From contig NZ_JADIJK010000023.1 of assembly GCF_017355205.1 (NCBI RefSeq), positions 28,104 through 92,103 on the forward strand: 64,000 nucleotides of DNA, written 5' to 3'. The notes under the pieces are model-generated. The model had not been told where the DNA came from and made no database searches. It saw nothing but the letters and a program-made list of their open reading frames with translations. Positions 34,151 to 43,922 of this stretch are shown piece after piece; position 1 is the first letter of the stretch, and each line of letters opens with the position of its first letter. A program made the position numbers and the translations under genes. Origin of the DNA: Bacillus sp. SD088 (lineage in GTDB: Bacteria > Bacillota > Bacilli > Bacillales > Bacillaceae_C).

Positions 34151-35170
34151 CTATTGTTTAATACGTCCAGATCCAATCAGGTGCTTTTGCCAGTAAGAAG
34201 AAGTTAAATCTGCATAACCAATCGGATCTCCAGCATTATACATCTGATTATTTCCAAGGTAGATTCCTACATGGGTGACATAGGTTCCTGCATTATATGT
34301 GGAATGAAAAAACACTAAATCCCCAGGCTTTGCTTCCGATAAAGGTATCGACTCGGTTGCGTCATACTGTTGCTGTGCTGTTCGAGGCAAGTTAATCCCT
34401 GCTTTTTGATAACTCCATTGTGTCAATCCACTACAATCGAATGAAGTCTTTGGATTATCACCACCAAAGACATAAGGGAACCCTTCATACTTTAAAGCTT
34501 CATTCATTACGATCTGAACTAATTCATCATCAAATTGCGGTGAGATAAAATATTGACTAACTAAATCGACATAAAACATATTGCCATAACGGTAACGCCA
34601 ACCACCGTTTTTCTTTACAGCTATCGGATTCGAGTAAGTGACTTTGCTGCCACCTGAACGTTCCTTCGCAAAGTTTTCTGCAAGTTCAAAGTTGTACTGG
34701 GAACCTCTTTTCGCGACATAATCAATAAAAGCACCGCCATAGTTGTAGGCTTGAATAGCTGTATTGCCATCAACATCACTTCTTTCTGCAGAATGTAATA
34801 AATCTGAAAAGTATTTAGTTCCTTGTTGAATTGAAGCTTCGGTATCTAAAGTATTGGGTGGAAGTCCCAACGATTCACTACTCTGCATCACATCTTTTAA
34901 TTTTCCACCACTCTCTACTTGGATAATGGCTAGTAAGGTAGAGACATACTCACTAATTCCATATTCTTGTGCATATTTTTCTACCATTGGCTGATGTTTT
35001 AACACATCTTTGGAGACCGATACATCATCTATATCATGGATGAAATCCCCGCTATCAGATGAATGTTCTTCATTTGATATAAAAATAGCTACAAATGCTA
35101 ATAGCCCTAAAAAAGCAAGAAAACCTAATCCCCCAGCAATTAACATGACCTTTAATTTCATGACTTTCAT
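34151..35170 (-). CDS. Bifunctional peptidoglycan hydrolase, lysozyme-like and NlpC/P60 domains (Tn916 Orf14, CwlT-like)
   Basis: 339 residues. An N-terminal membrane anchor (about residues 8-31) is followed by a lysozyme/transglycosylase-like domain with the catalytic E86 in IIQVESGG and an NYGG motif near residue 143. An NlpC/P60 endopeptidase domain has C246 in FDCSGLT and H300 in VTHVGIY. The protein opens the cell wall for the mating channel. Its start overlaps the stop of the upstream gene by one base. Confidence 0.92.
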   Translation of the reverse strand: MKVMKLKVMLIAGGLGFLAFLGLLAFVAIFISNEEHSSDSGDFIHDIDDVSVSKDVLKHQPMVEKYAQEYGISEYVSTLLAIIQVESGGKLKDVMQSSESLGLPPNTLDTEASIQQGTKYFSDLLHSAERSDVDGNTAIQAYNYGGAFIDYVAKRGSQYNFELAENFAKERSGGSKVTYSNPIAVKKNGGWRYRYGNMFYVDLVSQYFISPQFDDELVQIVMNEALKYEGFPYVFGGDNPKTSFDCSGLTQWSYQKAGINLPRTAQQQYDATESIPLSEAKPGDLVFFHSTYNAGTYVTHVGIYLGNNQMYNAGDPIGYADLTSSYWQKHLIGSGRIKQ

Positions 35171-37344
35171 CAGCGTTTCCTCCTAGTTGCATGGATTGGA
35201 CGCTTAGTGATTTGTTTCTGGTTTGTACGTTTCAACGGTTTAGAGGGACGCTTGATGATTGTCCGACTATTTTTTGGTCGGGAAAGTTCTTCATTGGGAG
35301 ATCGGTTTTCTTTTTTAACAGGTTGTTTGGGATTATCAGTAAAATGCTCTTTTCTGTCTGGACTCGATAACTGTCGTTGTAATTTGAATTGCTTCATATG
35401 CTCGCTTTTTGCGACAGGTCTTGTCTTTTCTTTTTGTTGAACAGTTGGGTTCTTTAATCTATTTTGATGTGCAGATTCATTGATATCATGCGTGACTGGT
35501 CGTTCATAACTAGCAGTCTTTCGAAAAGGGGTACGTTTTTTATCCAATGCTTGTCGCCTATCTGCAATCGTTTGACGATGTTTTGCTTGACGGTCTGCAT
35601 GTGTTTTTTGTCTCTTTTCCTTTGCTTGCTTCATGCCTTCTTTAAAATCACGGGCTGGTTTTGTAAGCTGTTCTTTTCCTTGCATCACCGCATATTGAGC
35701 AGTAGTAGGTAAATCATGTAGTTGTTCTTTACGATGATCTATATTTGCACGGAATCGACTTTTCGCACCAAGCACTTTTCCTGTGACTTGACCTACTTTC
35801 TGACTTAAAGATGATGATTTCGTACGGTCAGTTGGCTGTTCTTTGTTATTTTTGGTAGTCGATGTTAACCGTTGTAATGGGCGTAGGGGAGAGAACGAAC
35901 CTTTTGTTTGCTTTGACTTTCCAACCATTGCCCCGACCGTTGCTCCAGCAGTTGCCCCTGCAAGGGTGCGTCCGATTGTTCGCTGTAATCGACGACTACC
36001 TCGATTGAACATTCGATAAGGACGACGCATGACTTGACGTCCGACTTGTTGCGAATCATTACTTTGCAGTTTAAACATGCTCATAATGTCACCGAGTTTC
36101 ATGTAAATCCCTGCAAACGTCACGATCTGCAAAAAGGCAATCAAGAAAAATGGAAAACTTGTTGTTAAACTGTAAAGCATGGATGAAATACTAAAAGCAA
36201 CTGTAATAATGAGCGTGATACCAGCTCGAAGCATAATCACATTAAATAGCTTTATAATCGCTTGTTTTCCCATGCTTTCAAACGTTGGTATCATCGATAG
36301 TAAAAAACTAATCGGTAAAAACATCGCAAAAATGATAAATAGAATTTGCGAGAAGATCATAATCCCTGATAGAAGAAAGACAAAAATAGAGATTCCGATA
36401 TTAAACAGAAACAAAAAGAAGACCATTCCTAAGCGTGGCGTGGTCTTCGTAATCGTTAAGTTTTTATTGTCGTGTTCTTCGATTTCTTTTTTGACGGCAT
36501 CCTCACGGTCTTTTCCATTATTCGTATCAGGGCTGATAGAGATTAAATCATTTACACGTTCTTCCCCAATCACTTCTTTATCCGAATCATTAAATTGCAA
36601 CAACATCCATGGCTGTTCGACTTGAATTGAAAACAGGTTATTCCGAATCATATCGACACTATCTTTTCCACGACTGTCTGAGCTTGGCATCATAATTTTG
36701 GTTCCCAAATCCAGACTTGCTTCACTAATGTCCGCTGAAAAGTCATTAATTTTAGCGATATACGTTGGCGCATAGGCGATAAAGGAAGCAGACAAAATAA
36801 ACACCACTAAAAAATTTAGGATCGTACGAATCGCTTTGGTCGTTTCTCGTTTTATCAAACCTGTATAAGACACGTAAATTCCAATCACTAAAATGAAAAG
36901 AAGCAAGAAACCCACATAAAATCCCGAACTGCTGAAACCACTTGCCGTAATCCCGGCTAATGTTTGCATGTTTTTTCCGATGGCATCTGCCGTTTGTGAA
37001 ATGAAATCAAGTGAATAAGCCTGTTGGATTAAATAGCCTGTCGCATTAGATAGATACAAGCTTATAATCCAGATAAAATTCGTGATTGTGTATAGGCCAT
37101 ACATCACTTGTTTTCCGATACCATCATTCCAATTCCATGGCAGCCAATCCCAACCTGTGTCTACATAAAAATCGAGTTGGTAATGATCAAGCGGATATTT
37201 AGAATATAGATTATCTTCTGACACCGTATCATCAACTAAGCCAGCTGCTTGAGCTAATGTTCCAAGTAAAAGAAGACATAGAAAAACGGCAGTACCAATA
37301 AGTACCACCGTCAAGACAATCTTTTTCAGTTTTTGTTTATTCAA
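35170..37344 (-). CDS. Large membrane channel protein of the transfer apparatus (Tn916 Orf15, VirB6-like)
   Basis: 724 residues from a TTG start at 37344 behind AAAGGTGG, directly after the ATPase stop. This gives a signal-like start MNKQKLKKIVLTVVLIGT. The first 470 residues contain eight or so membrane segments. A long basic and polar tail follows (from about residue 480), rich in K, R, Q and S, which should lie in the cytosol. It is a VirB6/TrbL-type channel component. An ATG start upstream would extend into the previous gene and is rejected. Confidence 0.85.
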   Translation of the reverse strand: MNKQKLKKIVLTVVLIGTAVFLCLLLLGTLAQAAGLVDDTVSEDNLYSKYPLDHYQLDFYVDTGWDWLPWNWNDGIGKQVMYGLYTITNFIWIISLYLSNATGYLIQQAYSLDFISQTADAIGKNMQTLAGITASGFSSSGFYVGFLLLFILVIGIYVSYTGLIKRETTKAIRTILNFLVVFILSASFIAYAPTYIAKINDFSADISEASLDLGTKIMMPSSDSRGKDSVDMIRNNLFSIQVEQPWMLLQFNDSDKEVIGEERVNDLISISPDTNNGKDREDAVKKEIEEHDNKNLTITKTTPRLGMVFFLFLFNIGISIFVFLLSGIMIFSQILFIIFAMFLPISFLLSMIPTFESMGKQAIIKLFNVIMLRAGITLIITVAFSISSMLYSLTTSFPFFLIAFLQIVTFAGIYMKLGDIMSMFKLQSNDSQQVGRQVMRRPYRMFNRGSRRLQRTIGRTLAGATAGATVGAMVGKSKQTKGSFSPLRPLQRLTSTTKNNKEQPTDRTKSSSLSQKVGQVTGKVLGAKSRFRANIDHRKEQLHDLPTTAQYAVMQGKEQLTKPARDFKEGMKQAKEKRQKTHADRQAKHRQTIADRRQALDKKRTPFRKTASYERPVTHDINESAHQNRLKNPTVQQKEKTRPVAKSEHMKQFKLQRQLSSPDRKEHFTDNPKQPVKKENRSPNEELSRPKNSRTIIKRPSKPLKRTNQKQITKRPIHATRRKR

Positions 37345-37345
37345 A

Positions 37346-39802
37346 TTAATCGCCACCTTTCTTCTCCTGTGTCGGTGGACGCGTGTCAAAAGCATGGAAT
37401 AATTCTTCAAAGACAGGATGGACTTGAATAATTCCCACACGCCCATATAAGTCTTGAATTAAACATTGGCCGTTTTCCAGTTCCCGTAATCGCCTTTGAT
37501 TCGATTCATCTTCCGCATCCACACCAAAGAATTGAAGGGTTTTCTTTATTTCTGTCATATCCCTGGAACGGAAAGCAAACTTGACGCCGATGTTATTTTT
37601 TAATTTTTCATCGGTTAAATCGTCGGCATTCTGGGTAACAAAGTAGACACCAGCATTCATTGCACGCCCTGCACGAACTAATTTATTTGAAAGTGTTTTT
37701 CCTTGTGCAACTTGTAGAAAGCTCCAAGCTTCGTCCAAATCAACAATTTTAAAAATGCTACGATCGGAATGTATAAAGTCTAATGCAAAAGTAGAAATGA
37801 CAATCAGCATGGCGACACTTAATAATTCCATCGTCGTATATTCCTCAAAACTTGTTTCTGCGTCTGGTAACACTAAATCTGCCACTTGAATGATATTCAA
37901 CTGTTTTTCTAAACTAATCGAATTTTCCACAGTACCATCCGAAAAGAGAAGGTGGGCAAAGTCATAGTCGGTAAAACTTTCGATATGGTCAGCAATTGGA
38001 CCAGCTAATGGATTAGGATCACTTCTAAGTTCATGAATCACAAGAAGCAAACCACGTTCTTCCTGTTGACCAACAGCTCGAATCGCTCGTCGTAATACAG
38101 GGAATTTATCTCCATCCCGACTGGATATACCTGTGAGGAAAGTAAGAATATCAATCGCAAGACTTTCCGAGTCCTTTTTCTTTTTCATAATGACAAAAGG
38201 ATCAAGTAATCCTTTGTTGGTATCGTCACTTGTTAAATTAACAATATTTATTTCGTGAGCAATTTCAGGTAACGTTTCTTTCCATTTCCCTCGTTCCGCC
38301 TTTGGATCAACAATGAGGGCTTGACCACCAAAGAGAACCGCATAATAGACAAGTAGATTATTGGAAAAAGATTTACCTCCACCAAGTGAGCCTAAGAAAG
38401 CAGAAGCTAAGGCATTCGTGACCGAACCTTTGACGCCTTGACTAGCAAGGCTAGGGTTGAGATAGACATTTCTTCCCGTATCTAAGTTGTAGCCAAAATA
38501 TATTCCTTCTGTTTCTCCTAGCATTTGTGTTGCACCAAACCCAAGGCCTGCCAAAAAGCCAGAGGTCACGTACTGGATATAATCATTCATATACCGCTTA
38601 CTAGCAGGGATAAATTCACTGTGTAAACCGATTATATCTCCAAATGGACGAACAAGTTTTACATTCAAATCATCATAAAAATCTTTTACCTCATTACAAC
38701 GCTGTTTAAGTTCGTCCAAGTTAGGAGCAGACACGCGAATCACGTAGCTTAACTTATACATCGATTCTTTACTTTGGTCGAGCACATCTTCTAATTCATT
38801 TACCTGTTCCAGCGCGTCGATGACATTGCTGCCAGTTTCATTATCGGATTCCCAGGCATGATTATCCAAGTCTTTAAGTTCCTTTTTCTTGTTCCGAACG
38901 GTAGATAATGCTTTTTTATTCGTTACAATTTCTACGTTCATGGAAGTATCAATTGGAAAATCAAATTGTTGTTGTTGATAATAAAAGATTTCATCTGACG
39001 GAAATTCAAGGTCACCGACAATGGAATTTATCGTAAAGTAGGCCACATACGTGGTTTGTTCTTCCTGTTCAATTTTTAAATAACGTTGATTTTCCTCAAT
39101 TAAACAACGAGTCGGTTTAATCAGATCATAACGCTTCACTAAAGTTTCCTTTTTTAACTTCTTAAGAGGTAGGGCATAATCGTACTCGTCATAAGCTATT
39201 CCAGTTTGGCCGTGAAGATGTTCAATCAGATAGCCAAAGTCATTTTTATCTAGAGGGCGTACCTTAAAACGTCTCGAAATTTTGTTTTGCAATAAAGATT
39301 CCATTTTAGAGAAACGTCTAATTTCTTCATGAGGCATCGAGACAAAATCTCCCATCAGGTGATGGTTTACATCAAGGACAAATGAAGAAAGTGAATTTTT
39401 GATGTTTTTCCCCATTGATTTCATACTGACTTCTTCTTCATTCAACAACAACTTAAAACCAATAAAGAAGCGGTAGTCGACTTGATGTTCGCCAATCATG
39501 GAGACAAGGGCTTCCGTTTGGTCGTCAATACGTTCATAAGCAACTTCTTGTAATCGCCCTGTCACTAGCTCCTTGCTTTGTTCCTGTACCGAGCGGATAC
39601 TGCTTGCGGTACTGATCTGCAAAGCATGAATTTTACCGTCTTGATTTTGGGCAATCAATTGACGGAAATGGTCATGCACCTGTATTTTCTCATCCTCCGA
39701 TAAAAAAGAATAATTATATGGCAACAGCTCATAATACGCGAAACATTCGCCGTCATGATTGAAAACAAGATTATTTTCAAGGTATTTAATCGGATAACGC
39801 AT
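37346..39802 (-). CDS. VirB4-like conjugation ATPase (Tn916 Orf16, ConE-like)
   Basis: 818 residues from ATG 39802 behind TAGGAGTG. The Walker A motif is LGSLGGGKSFSNN, the Walker B region is KIVDLDEAWSF, and the RNAGVYFVTQNADDL-like stretch (MNAGVYFVTQNADDL) follows. It supplies energy for channel assembly and DNA transfer at the membrane. It overlaps the TcpE gene by 17 bases, and the downstream gene starts next to its stop codon. Confidence 0.92.
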   Translation of the reverse strand: MRYPIKYLENNLVFNHDGECFAYYELLPYNYSFLSEDEKIQVHDHFRQLIAQNQDGKIHALQISTASSIRSVQEQSKELVTGRLQEVAYERIDDQTEALVSMIGEHQVDYRFFIGFKLLLNEEEVSMKSMGKNIKNSLSSFVLDVNHHLMGDFVSMPHEEIRRFSKMESLLQNKISRRFKVRPLDKNDFGYLIEHLHGQTGIAYDEYDYALPLKKLKKETLVKRYDLIKPTRCLIEENQRYLKIEQEEQTTYVAYFTINSIVGDLEFPSDEIFYYQQQQFDFPIDTSMNVEIVTNKKALSTVRNKKKELKDLDNHAWESDNETGSNVIDALEQVNELEDVLDQSKESMYKLSYVIRVSAPNLDELKQRCNEVKDFYDDLNVKLVRPFGDIIGLHSEFIPASKRYMNDYIQYVTSGFLAGLGFGATQMLGETEGIYFGYNLDTGRNVYLNPSLASQGVKGSVTNALASAFLGSLGGGKSFSNNLLVYYAVLFGGQALIVDPKAERGKWKETLPEIAHEINIVNLTSDDTNKGLLDPFVIMKKKKDSESLAIDILTFLTGISSRDGDKFPVLRRAIRAVGQQEERGLLLVIHELRSDPNPLAGPIADHIESFTDYDFAHLLFSDGTVENSISLEKQLNIIQVADLVLPDAETSFEEYTTMELLSVAMLIVISTFALDFIHSDRSIFKIVDLDEAWSFLQVAQGKTLSNKLVRAGRAMNAGVYFVTQNADDLTDEKLKNNIGVKFAFRSRDMTEIKKTLQFFGVDAEDESNQRRLRELENGQCLIQDLYGRVGIIQVHPVFEELFHAFDTRPPTQEKKGGD

Positions 39803-40178
39803 GGACTTCACTCCTAACAGCGGTGATATTTTCATTTACTTTCACACGTTGTAGTTTGATAGGTTTTCCTGCATACGTAACTTTAGGTCGAAACCAATAT
39901 GTCAATGCAGACTTGAAAAAGCTATACGGTTTTTTACCATCGAATGTTTTTTGACTCATAAACCAAGTCAAACCAACTGGAATTCCAACATATTTTAATA
40001 ACGCCCCATCAATCAAGGAGAGGGGAGGGAGGTTTCCAAGTAGCATGACAGATAAAAGAGAAAGCACAAACCATGACATTTGGTTAAAGGTCACTGGGAA
40101 AGGTAATCGAAAATCATTAATGGCATAAATCACTTTTTCGACTGACCAAATACGGGTATAACTTTTTAGTTTTTTCAC
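39786..40178 (-). CDS. TcpE family conjugal transfer membrane protein (Tn916 Orf17)
   Basis: 130 residues with two membrane segments in a hairpin (VLSLLSVMLLGNLPPLSLIDG and YVGIPVGLTWFMS). The family feature RIWSVEKVIYAINDFRLPFPV opens the protein and KPYSFFKSALTYWFRPK follows the second segment. It overlaps the VirB4-like gene. It is required for the mating channel in TcpE-type systems. Confidence 0.88.
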   Translation of the reverse strand: MKKLKSYTRIWSVEKVIYAINDFRLPFPVTFNQMSWFVLSLLSVMLLGNLPPLSLIDGALLKYVGIPVGLTWFMSQKTFDGKKPYSFFKSALTYWFRPKVTYAGKPIKLQRVKVNENITAVRSEVHALSD

Positions 40179-40205
40179 ATGAAATCATCCTTTCATCAAT
40201 AGAAA

Positions 40206-40233
40206 AAGCAGCCTGTGCGATAACAAGCTGCTT
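40206..40233 (-). terminator. Terminator-like hairpin after ardA
   Basis: AAGCAGC (40206-40212) pairs with GCTGCTT (40227-40233), with an inner TGT/ACA pairing. On the minus strand it is followed by TTTTTC. It lies inside the transfer block between ardA and tcpE, and so may set lower expression of the channel genes. Confidence 0.75.
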
Positions 40234-40239
40234 CTCCAT

Positions 40240-40740
40240 CTATTGGATATATTCAAACACACCATGAGACGTAACAAGAAAATTACCGCTGATTTCTAAG
40301 TCACGTCCAAAAGCTTCATAATCAATATAGTTTTGTAGATTGGCAGGAACTTCTCCAAGTGCTCCTGTTTCCTCTACGAAATACCTTGCGACATCCGCCA
40401 TATTCTCACAATCAGGATAATACATAATATCATCTTGGTGCTCCAGCAATTCTTCTATACTATTAAACCAATAGCTTTGAACTTCGGAAAGAGAATCATA
40501 AAGAGGCGTACCCTCAATTTCTGCGACCATTGCACATAATCGGTTCACTTCTGAAATAGGTGTATATTCGCCAATTTCAAAGGGAAGTTCGTAATCGAAG
40601 ATTGCATATTCTTCATACTCTCCATTCAAACCGATACGTTCTTTCACTTCCTCAAAATCAATAGGTGGTGAGAACCAAGCACCATTAACTTCCCCTTCAT
40701 TATATTTACCAAGATTCGTTATAAAAACTTGCATTTCCAT
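40240..40740 (-). CDS. ardA: Antirestriction protein ArdA (Tn916 Orf18)
   Basis: 166 residues, acidic, the usual length. It begins with QVFITNLGKYNEGEVNGAWF, and EEYAIFDYELPFEIGEYTPI, YFVEETGALGEVP and LQNYIDYEAFGRDL follow, as in Tn916 ArdA. The protein mimics bent DNA and blocks type I restriction enzymes, which protects incoming DNA in a new host. Gene context matches Orf18. Confidence 0.95.
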   Translation of the reverse strand: MEMQVFITNLGKYNEGEVNGAWFSPPIDFEEVKERIGLNGEYEEYAIFDYELPFEIGEYTPISEVNRLCAMVAEIEGTPLYDSLSEVQSYWFNSIEELLEHQDDIMYYPDCENMADVARYFVEETGALGEVPANLQNYIDYEAFGRDLEISGNFLVTSHGVFEYIQ

Positions 40741-40905
40741 AAAAATTCACATCCTTTTCATTAAAAATAGCCATAAAAAAGCAGTAGCTTATTATCTGCT
40801 GATACACAAATGAGGCTTGTTAATCCTACCGCACTACCGTTTGGTCCACCATTTTTTTGTAGAACATAAGAAGACCACTTATCTTCCACAAAAAAACGGT
40901 ACAAT

Positions 40906-41127
40906 TTAAGACCCTATGATTCGATTAAATAGGTTTAACAACACGTCTTTCACACCAGCCGCATTAAAGACTAATCCTACTGCAACCAAAGCAATAATTA
41001 AAAAGCCAATTAGTTTGGAAAACTCCCGTTTAAAGCCTAAATAAATTCCAATTACGACAATCGCCATTAATACTAAAGATTGTGCATTACTTAAAAACCA
41101 ATTGTATAAATTCTGGCCAAAGTTCAT
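40906..41127 (-). CDS. TcpD family membrane protein (Orf19 position)
   Basis: 73 residues from ATG 41127 behind GGGAGA. It has two membrane segments (SLVLMAIVVIGIYLGFK and LIGFLIIALVAVGLVF), typical of TcpD proteins in the Gram-positive transfer systems. It lies between the relaxase and ardA genes. Another in-frame ATG at 41145 is too near the ribosome site. Confidence 0.7.
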   Translation of the reverse strand: MNFGQNLYNWFLSNAQSLVLMAIVVIGIYLGFKREFSKLIGFLIIALVAVGLVFNAAGVKDVLLNLFNRIIGS

Positions 41128-41152
41128 TTGATTTTCTCCCTTCATAAGTTAA

Positions 41153-42355
41153 TCATTCGTTATCTGACTGTGGTTGAATCACTTTCCCTAAAGGAATGGT
41201 TTGTTGCATGAGTATTTTTTGATGGCGCTTGGATAACTCTGTCTGTTCCAACATATCCTTAATTACACTCGTTTGATTGAGTTCATCTATCTTTGTCGCT
41301 AGTTTCCAAGTGGGGGCGACTTGATGAGCTAGCCATCTGAGTGTCTTATCAAACGTATATGGTTCAGGTTTTGTCGTTAAAGAAATTTTTCTATTCACGC
41401 CTAAATCCAAAAATCGTTGCCATTCTTTATTCATTTTCCAACTACTGCGACGTTTTTCCTCGTCTTTATCGACAAAACGAATATATCGATTAATAATAGA
41501 AAAGGCGGTTCGCCCAGCATCTTCATACATCATTAAATCCACAACTGCATGGTATGCACGATCATTCTTTAATCGAATTTCAAAGCGATTTTTCACATCT
41601 GTATCTTCGAGAGATGTGCCATGCTTCACGTATTGTTCATAATCCTTTTCATACGCACAAAAGTACACGTCACTTTTTAAAGAGCCGATATATAACGTAT
41701 TTCCCATGTCAGGCTTGTCTTCACTCTGCACAAGTTCACCAGAACGGTAACTTTTAAAACTACGAAAAACAGAGATACATTCTTCATTACGGCATTTATT
41801 CGTTAAAAACGGAATATCCAATACGCTTGTCTTATCGTTTATCGCAAGATCAATTCGTTTAAATACGCCACCAACACGAAACACTTCCATAAAAAAATCG
41901 AACCATGTTCGTTGCTGGGCTAATAAAAAGTTTTCAAATTGACGACATCCTTTCCCTTTAAGTTCGAGTAAACACCCTTTGTCTTCATCAGGAGAAACCA
42001 TGACGACAATATCACCAAAAACGTATTGTTCCATATAGGAGTAAAACGCATAGTCCTCGTGTAACATGTATTCCATTTTGAGTTTTAAAATATCTTCAAT
42101 GACAGGCTTCGGATTTGTCATTAAAAATCGAATCCGTACATAGTCAAATAAGATTTCCAAAGGAGCATCTGGATTAAATTGCTCTAAAATATCGAACAAG
42201 GCAACTTGCAGTGAATCGGAAGGAGTTACTTTTCCAGTTTCGATTTCACTAATATATTGTCTTGAAATTCCAATATGAACAGCCAGTTTATTTTGCGATA
42301 CACCGTATTCCAGTCGTTTTTCCTTTAATTGTTGATACCAAGGTACTTGATTCAT
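41153..42355 (-). CDS. MobT-type relaxase / replication initiation factor (Tn916 Orf20)
   Basis: 400 residues from ATG 42355 behind GGAGG. The N-terminus is an XRE-type helix-turn-helix (KRLEYGVSQNKLAVHIGISRQYISEIETG). The rest is a Rep_trans-type domain (WFDFFMEVFRVGGVFKRIDLAINDK, FEIRLKNDRAYHAV), as in Tn916 Orf20 and ICEBs1 NicK. It nicks oriT, here located 126 bases upstream, and drives rolling-circle transfer. The N-terminal HTH may add DNA recognition. Confidence 0.9.
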   Translation of the reverse strand: MNQVPWYQQLKEKRLEYGVSQNKLAVHIGISRQYISEIETGKVTPSDSLQVALFDILEQFNPDAPLEILFDYVRIRFLMTNPKPVIEDILKLKMEYMLHEDYAFYSYMEQYVFGDIVVMVSPDEDKGCLLELKGKGCRQFENFLLAQQRTWFDFFMEVFRVGGVFKRIDLAINDKTSVLDIPFLTNKCRNEECISVFRSFKSYRSGELVQSEDKPDMGNTLYIGSLKSDVYFCAYEKDYEQYVKHGTSLEDTDVKNRFEIRLKNDRAYHAVVDLMMYEDAGRTAFSIINRYIRFVDKDEEKRRSSWKMNKEWQRFLDLGVNRKISLTTKPEPYTFDKTLRWLAHQVAPTWKLATKIDELNQTSVIKDMLEQTELSKRHQKILMQQTIPLGKVIQPQSDNE

Positions 42356-42378
42356 GTGCATTCCTCCAAACAAAAAAA

Positions 42379-42412
42379 AGATGTCAACTAAAAGTTAAAA
42401 GCTGACATCTTC
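42379..42412 (-). terminator. Terminator between oriT and the relaxase gene
   Basis: AGATGTCA and TGACATCT pair perfectly, with additional A-T pairs in the stem. On the minus strand a T8 run follows. The relaxase start lies 24 bases downstream, so relaxase expression may depend on read-through or a separate promoter. Confidence 0.75.
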
Positions 42413-42480
42413 TCCATATGCTCCAAACCGTTGCGCCATCAGGTGTTATTGGCTTTTGGAACAGTTTCTTATTGTTTTTC

Positions 42481-42580
42481 TACCCCCCTGTTAGAAACGG
42501 GGGGTAAAGCGTGGCTGTCGCCACGCAGGCTTTGCCCAGCACAGCGGCTTACGCTTCGCACGCCGCCGCACTGGGCAGCC
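42481..42580 (-). other. oriT: Origin of transfer (oriT), Tn916/ICEBs1 type
   Basis: On the minus strand TACCCCCC (complement of 42499-42506) and GGGGGGTA (complement of 42481-42488) are the inverted repeats, with GTTTCTAACA between them. This matches the oriT signature of Tn916 and ICEBs1, where the nick occurs in CTAAC-type sequence next to the G-run. Two further GC-rich hairpins follow, GCGTGGC/GCCACGC at 42510-42527 and TGCCCAG/CTGGGCA around 42534-42581. The place between the coupling-protein and relaxase genes is also the same. Confidence 0.88.
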
Positions 42581-42581
42581 T

Positions 42582-43922
42582 TCATTGAGCTAGTTTCTCT
42601 ATCTCTTTTAAAAAGTCATGATTCTTTGGCACAAGTGGTGTGTAAAATTCGGTAATCACATTATCTCCTTTATCGACATACCCGCGTCCTTTAATTTGTT
42701 TTAGGAAAAATTGCTTTTGGACATCCGATCCAAACATCATGCCATACCCTAGTTCGGACATTCTTCCTAAAGCAACCCGAAAATTAAATTGATCACGAAT
42801 CCCATCCCCTAAATATTTTGCATCTGGTCGCTGACAGGCGAGAATAAGAAAGAAGCCGGCTTGACGTCCTAACATGACAATCTGTTTTAGTTTCGTTAAT
42901 ACAGCCGTACTTTCTTTAGAAGCAAGCATTTCCATAAACGCAACGTATTCGTCAAAGACTAAAAAGTGGGGAGCTAAGCCCAAATAGGCATAATTTTCTC
43001 CTGTTTTATATCCTTGCATTTGTTTCATTTCTTCACTTCGAGCCATCATCGCTTCATAAAAATGGTCAATACATGCCATCATGTCTTCCTTTTTATAATA
43101 TACATCAGGCATGACCGTATTTAGATCGGCTAAATCTGCATTTTTCGGATCTAAAATATATAACTTCGCATTGGTTTTTAACAGTGCTTCAATCAACGTA
43201 AGAATAAAATACGTTTTTCCACCACCTGTTCCGCCAGCAATCAACATATGTGGCAGCTGATCATATTCCCAATCCATCGATTTCATGAGCTTTAAACTAC
43301 CGTTTTCCGCAATGACGTCATCAATTGAAATACGGTTCGCAATCATATCATAAAAAAGAACGTACTCTACATAGGAATCATGTAATTCCTTTGACACTAA
43401 TTCACAATACAAGCCACTTTCCAACTTCTTTTCTAAATTTAAAAGTGGTTCTTGATATTTACCAAGCGTTATTTCCACTTGAATATGAATCATGCCTTTT
43501 TCATACCGATAATACATCTTTGGAAAACGACTAATTTTTTCTTTCGCCTTACTAGATGGGATATCTTTGAAAAATCCTTCATTCATCACTTGTTTTGTTT
43601 CATACCACTGATTGTCTAAAATCATCTTTGCGAGCTTTTGTCGATGCATCAATTGTTTTAGATGGTTATAACAATACCGATAATAAACAAAAGCACATAT
43701 TGCCACTATGATCAAACTAATGATTAATGAAGTTAATCCATATATACTTACAAATTGAGTTTGAAATGGATCAAGTTCCCACGTTGTCGAAAGTAAAAAT
43801 TTTACATGAAAAGGGATAAAGTAAACAAGCCATACACCAAACAATCCAAAGAAGATAAATTGAAAAAAGAGAGATGCGTCACTTGGTCGGATTCGCTTCC
43901 CTCTTTTTTGATAAAGTTTCAT
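42582..43922 (-). CDS. FtsK/SpoIIIE-like coupling ATPase (Tn916 Orf21, TcpA/ConQ-like)
   Basis: 446 residues. Two membrane segments (about residues 18-75) precede a FtsK domain with Walker A GGTGGGKTYFILTLIEALL and Walker B LVFDEYVAFMEM; the FILACQRPDA sensor stretch follows. It recruits the relaxase-DNA complex to the mating channel. It overlaps the upstream DUF961 gene by one base. oriT lies right after the stop. Confidence 0.92.
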   Translation of the reverse strand: MKLYQKRGKRIRPSDASLFFQFIFFGLFGVWLVYFIPFHVKFLLSTTWELDPFQTQFVSIYGLTSLIISLIIVAICAFVYYRYCYNHLKQLMHRQKLAKMILDNQWYETKQVMNEGFFKDIPSSKAKEKISRFPKMYYRYEKGMIHIQVEITLGKYQEPLLNLEKKLESGLYCELVSKELHDSYVEYVLFYDMIANRISIDDVIAENGSLKLMKSMDWEYDQLPHMLIAGGTGGGKTYFILTLIEALLKTNAKLYILDPKNADLADLNTVMPDVYYKKEDMMACIDHFYEAMMARSEEMKQMQGYKTGENYAYLGLAPHFLVFDEYVAFMEMLASKESTAVLTKLKQIVMLGRQAGFFLILACQRPDAKYLGDGIRDQFNFRVALGRMSELGYGMMFGSDVQKQFFLKQIKGRGYVDKGDNVITEFYTPLVPKNHDFLKEIEKLAQ

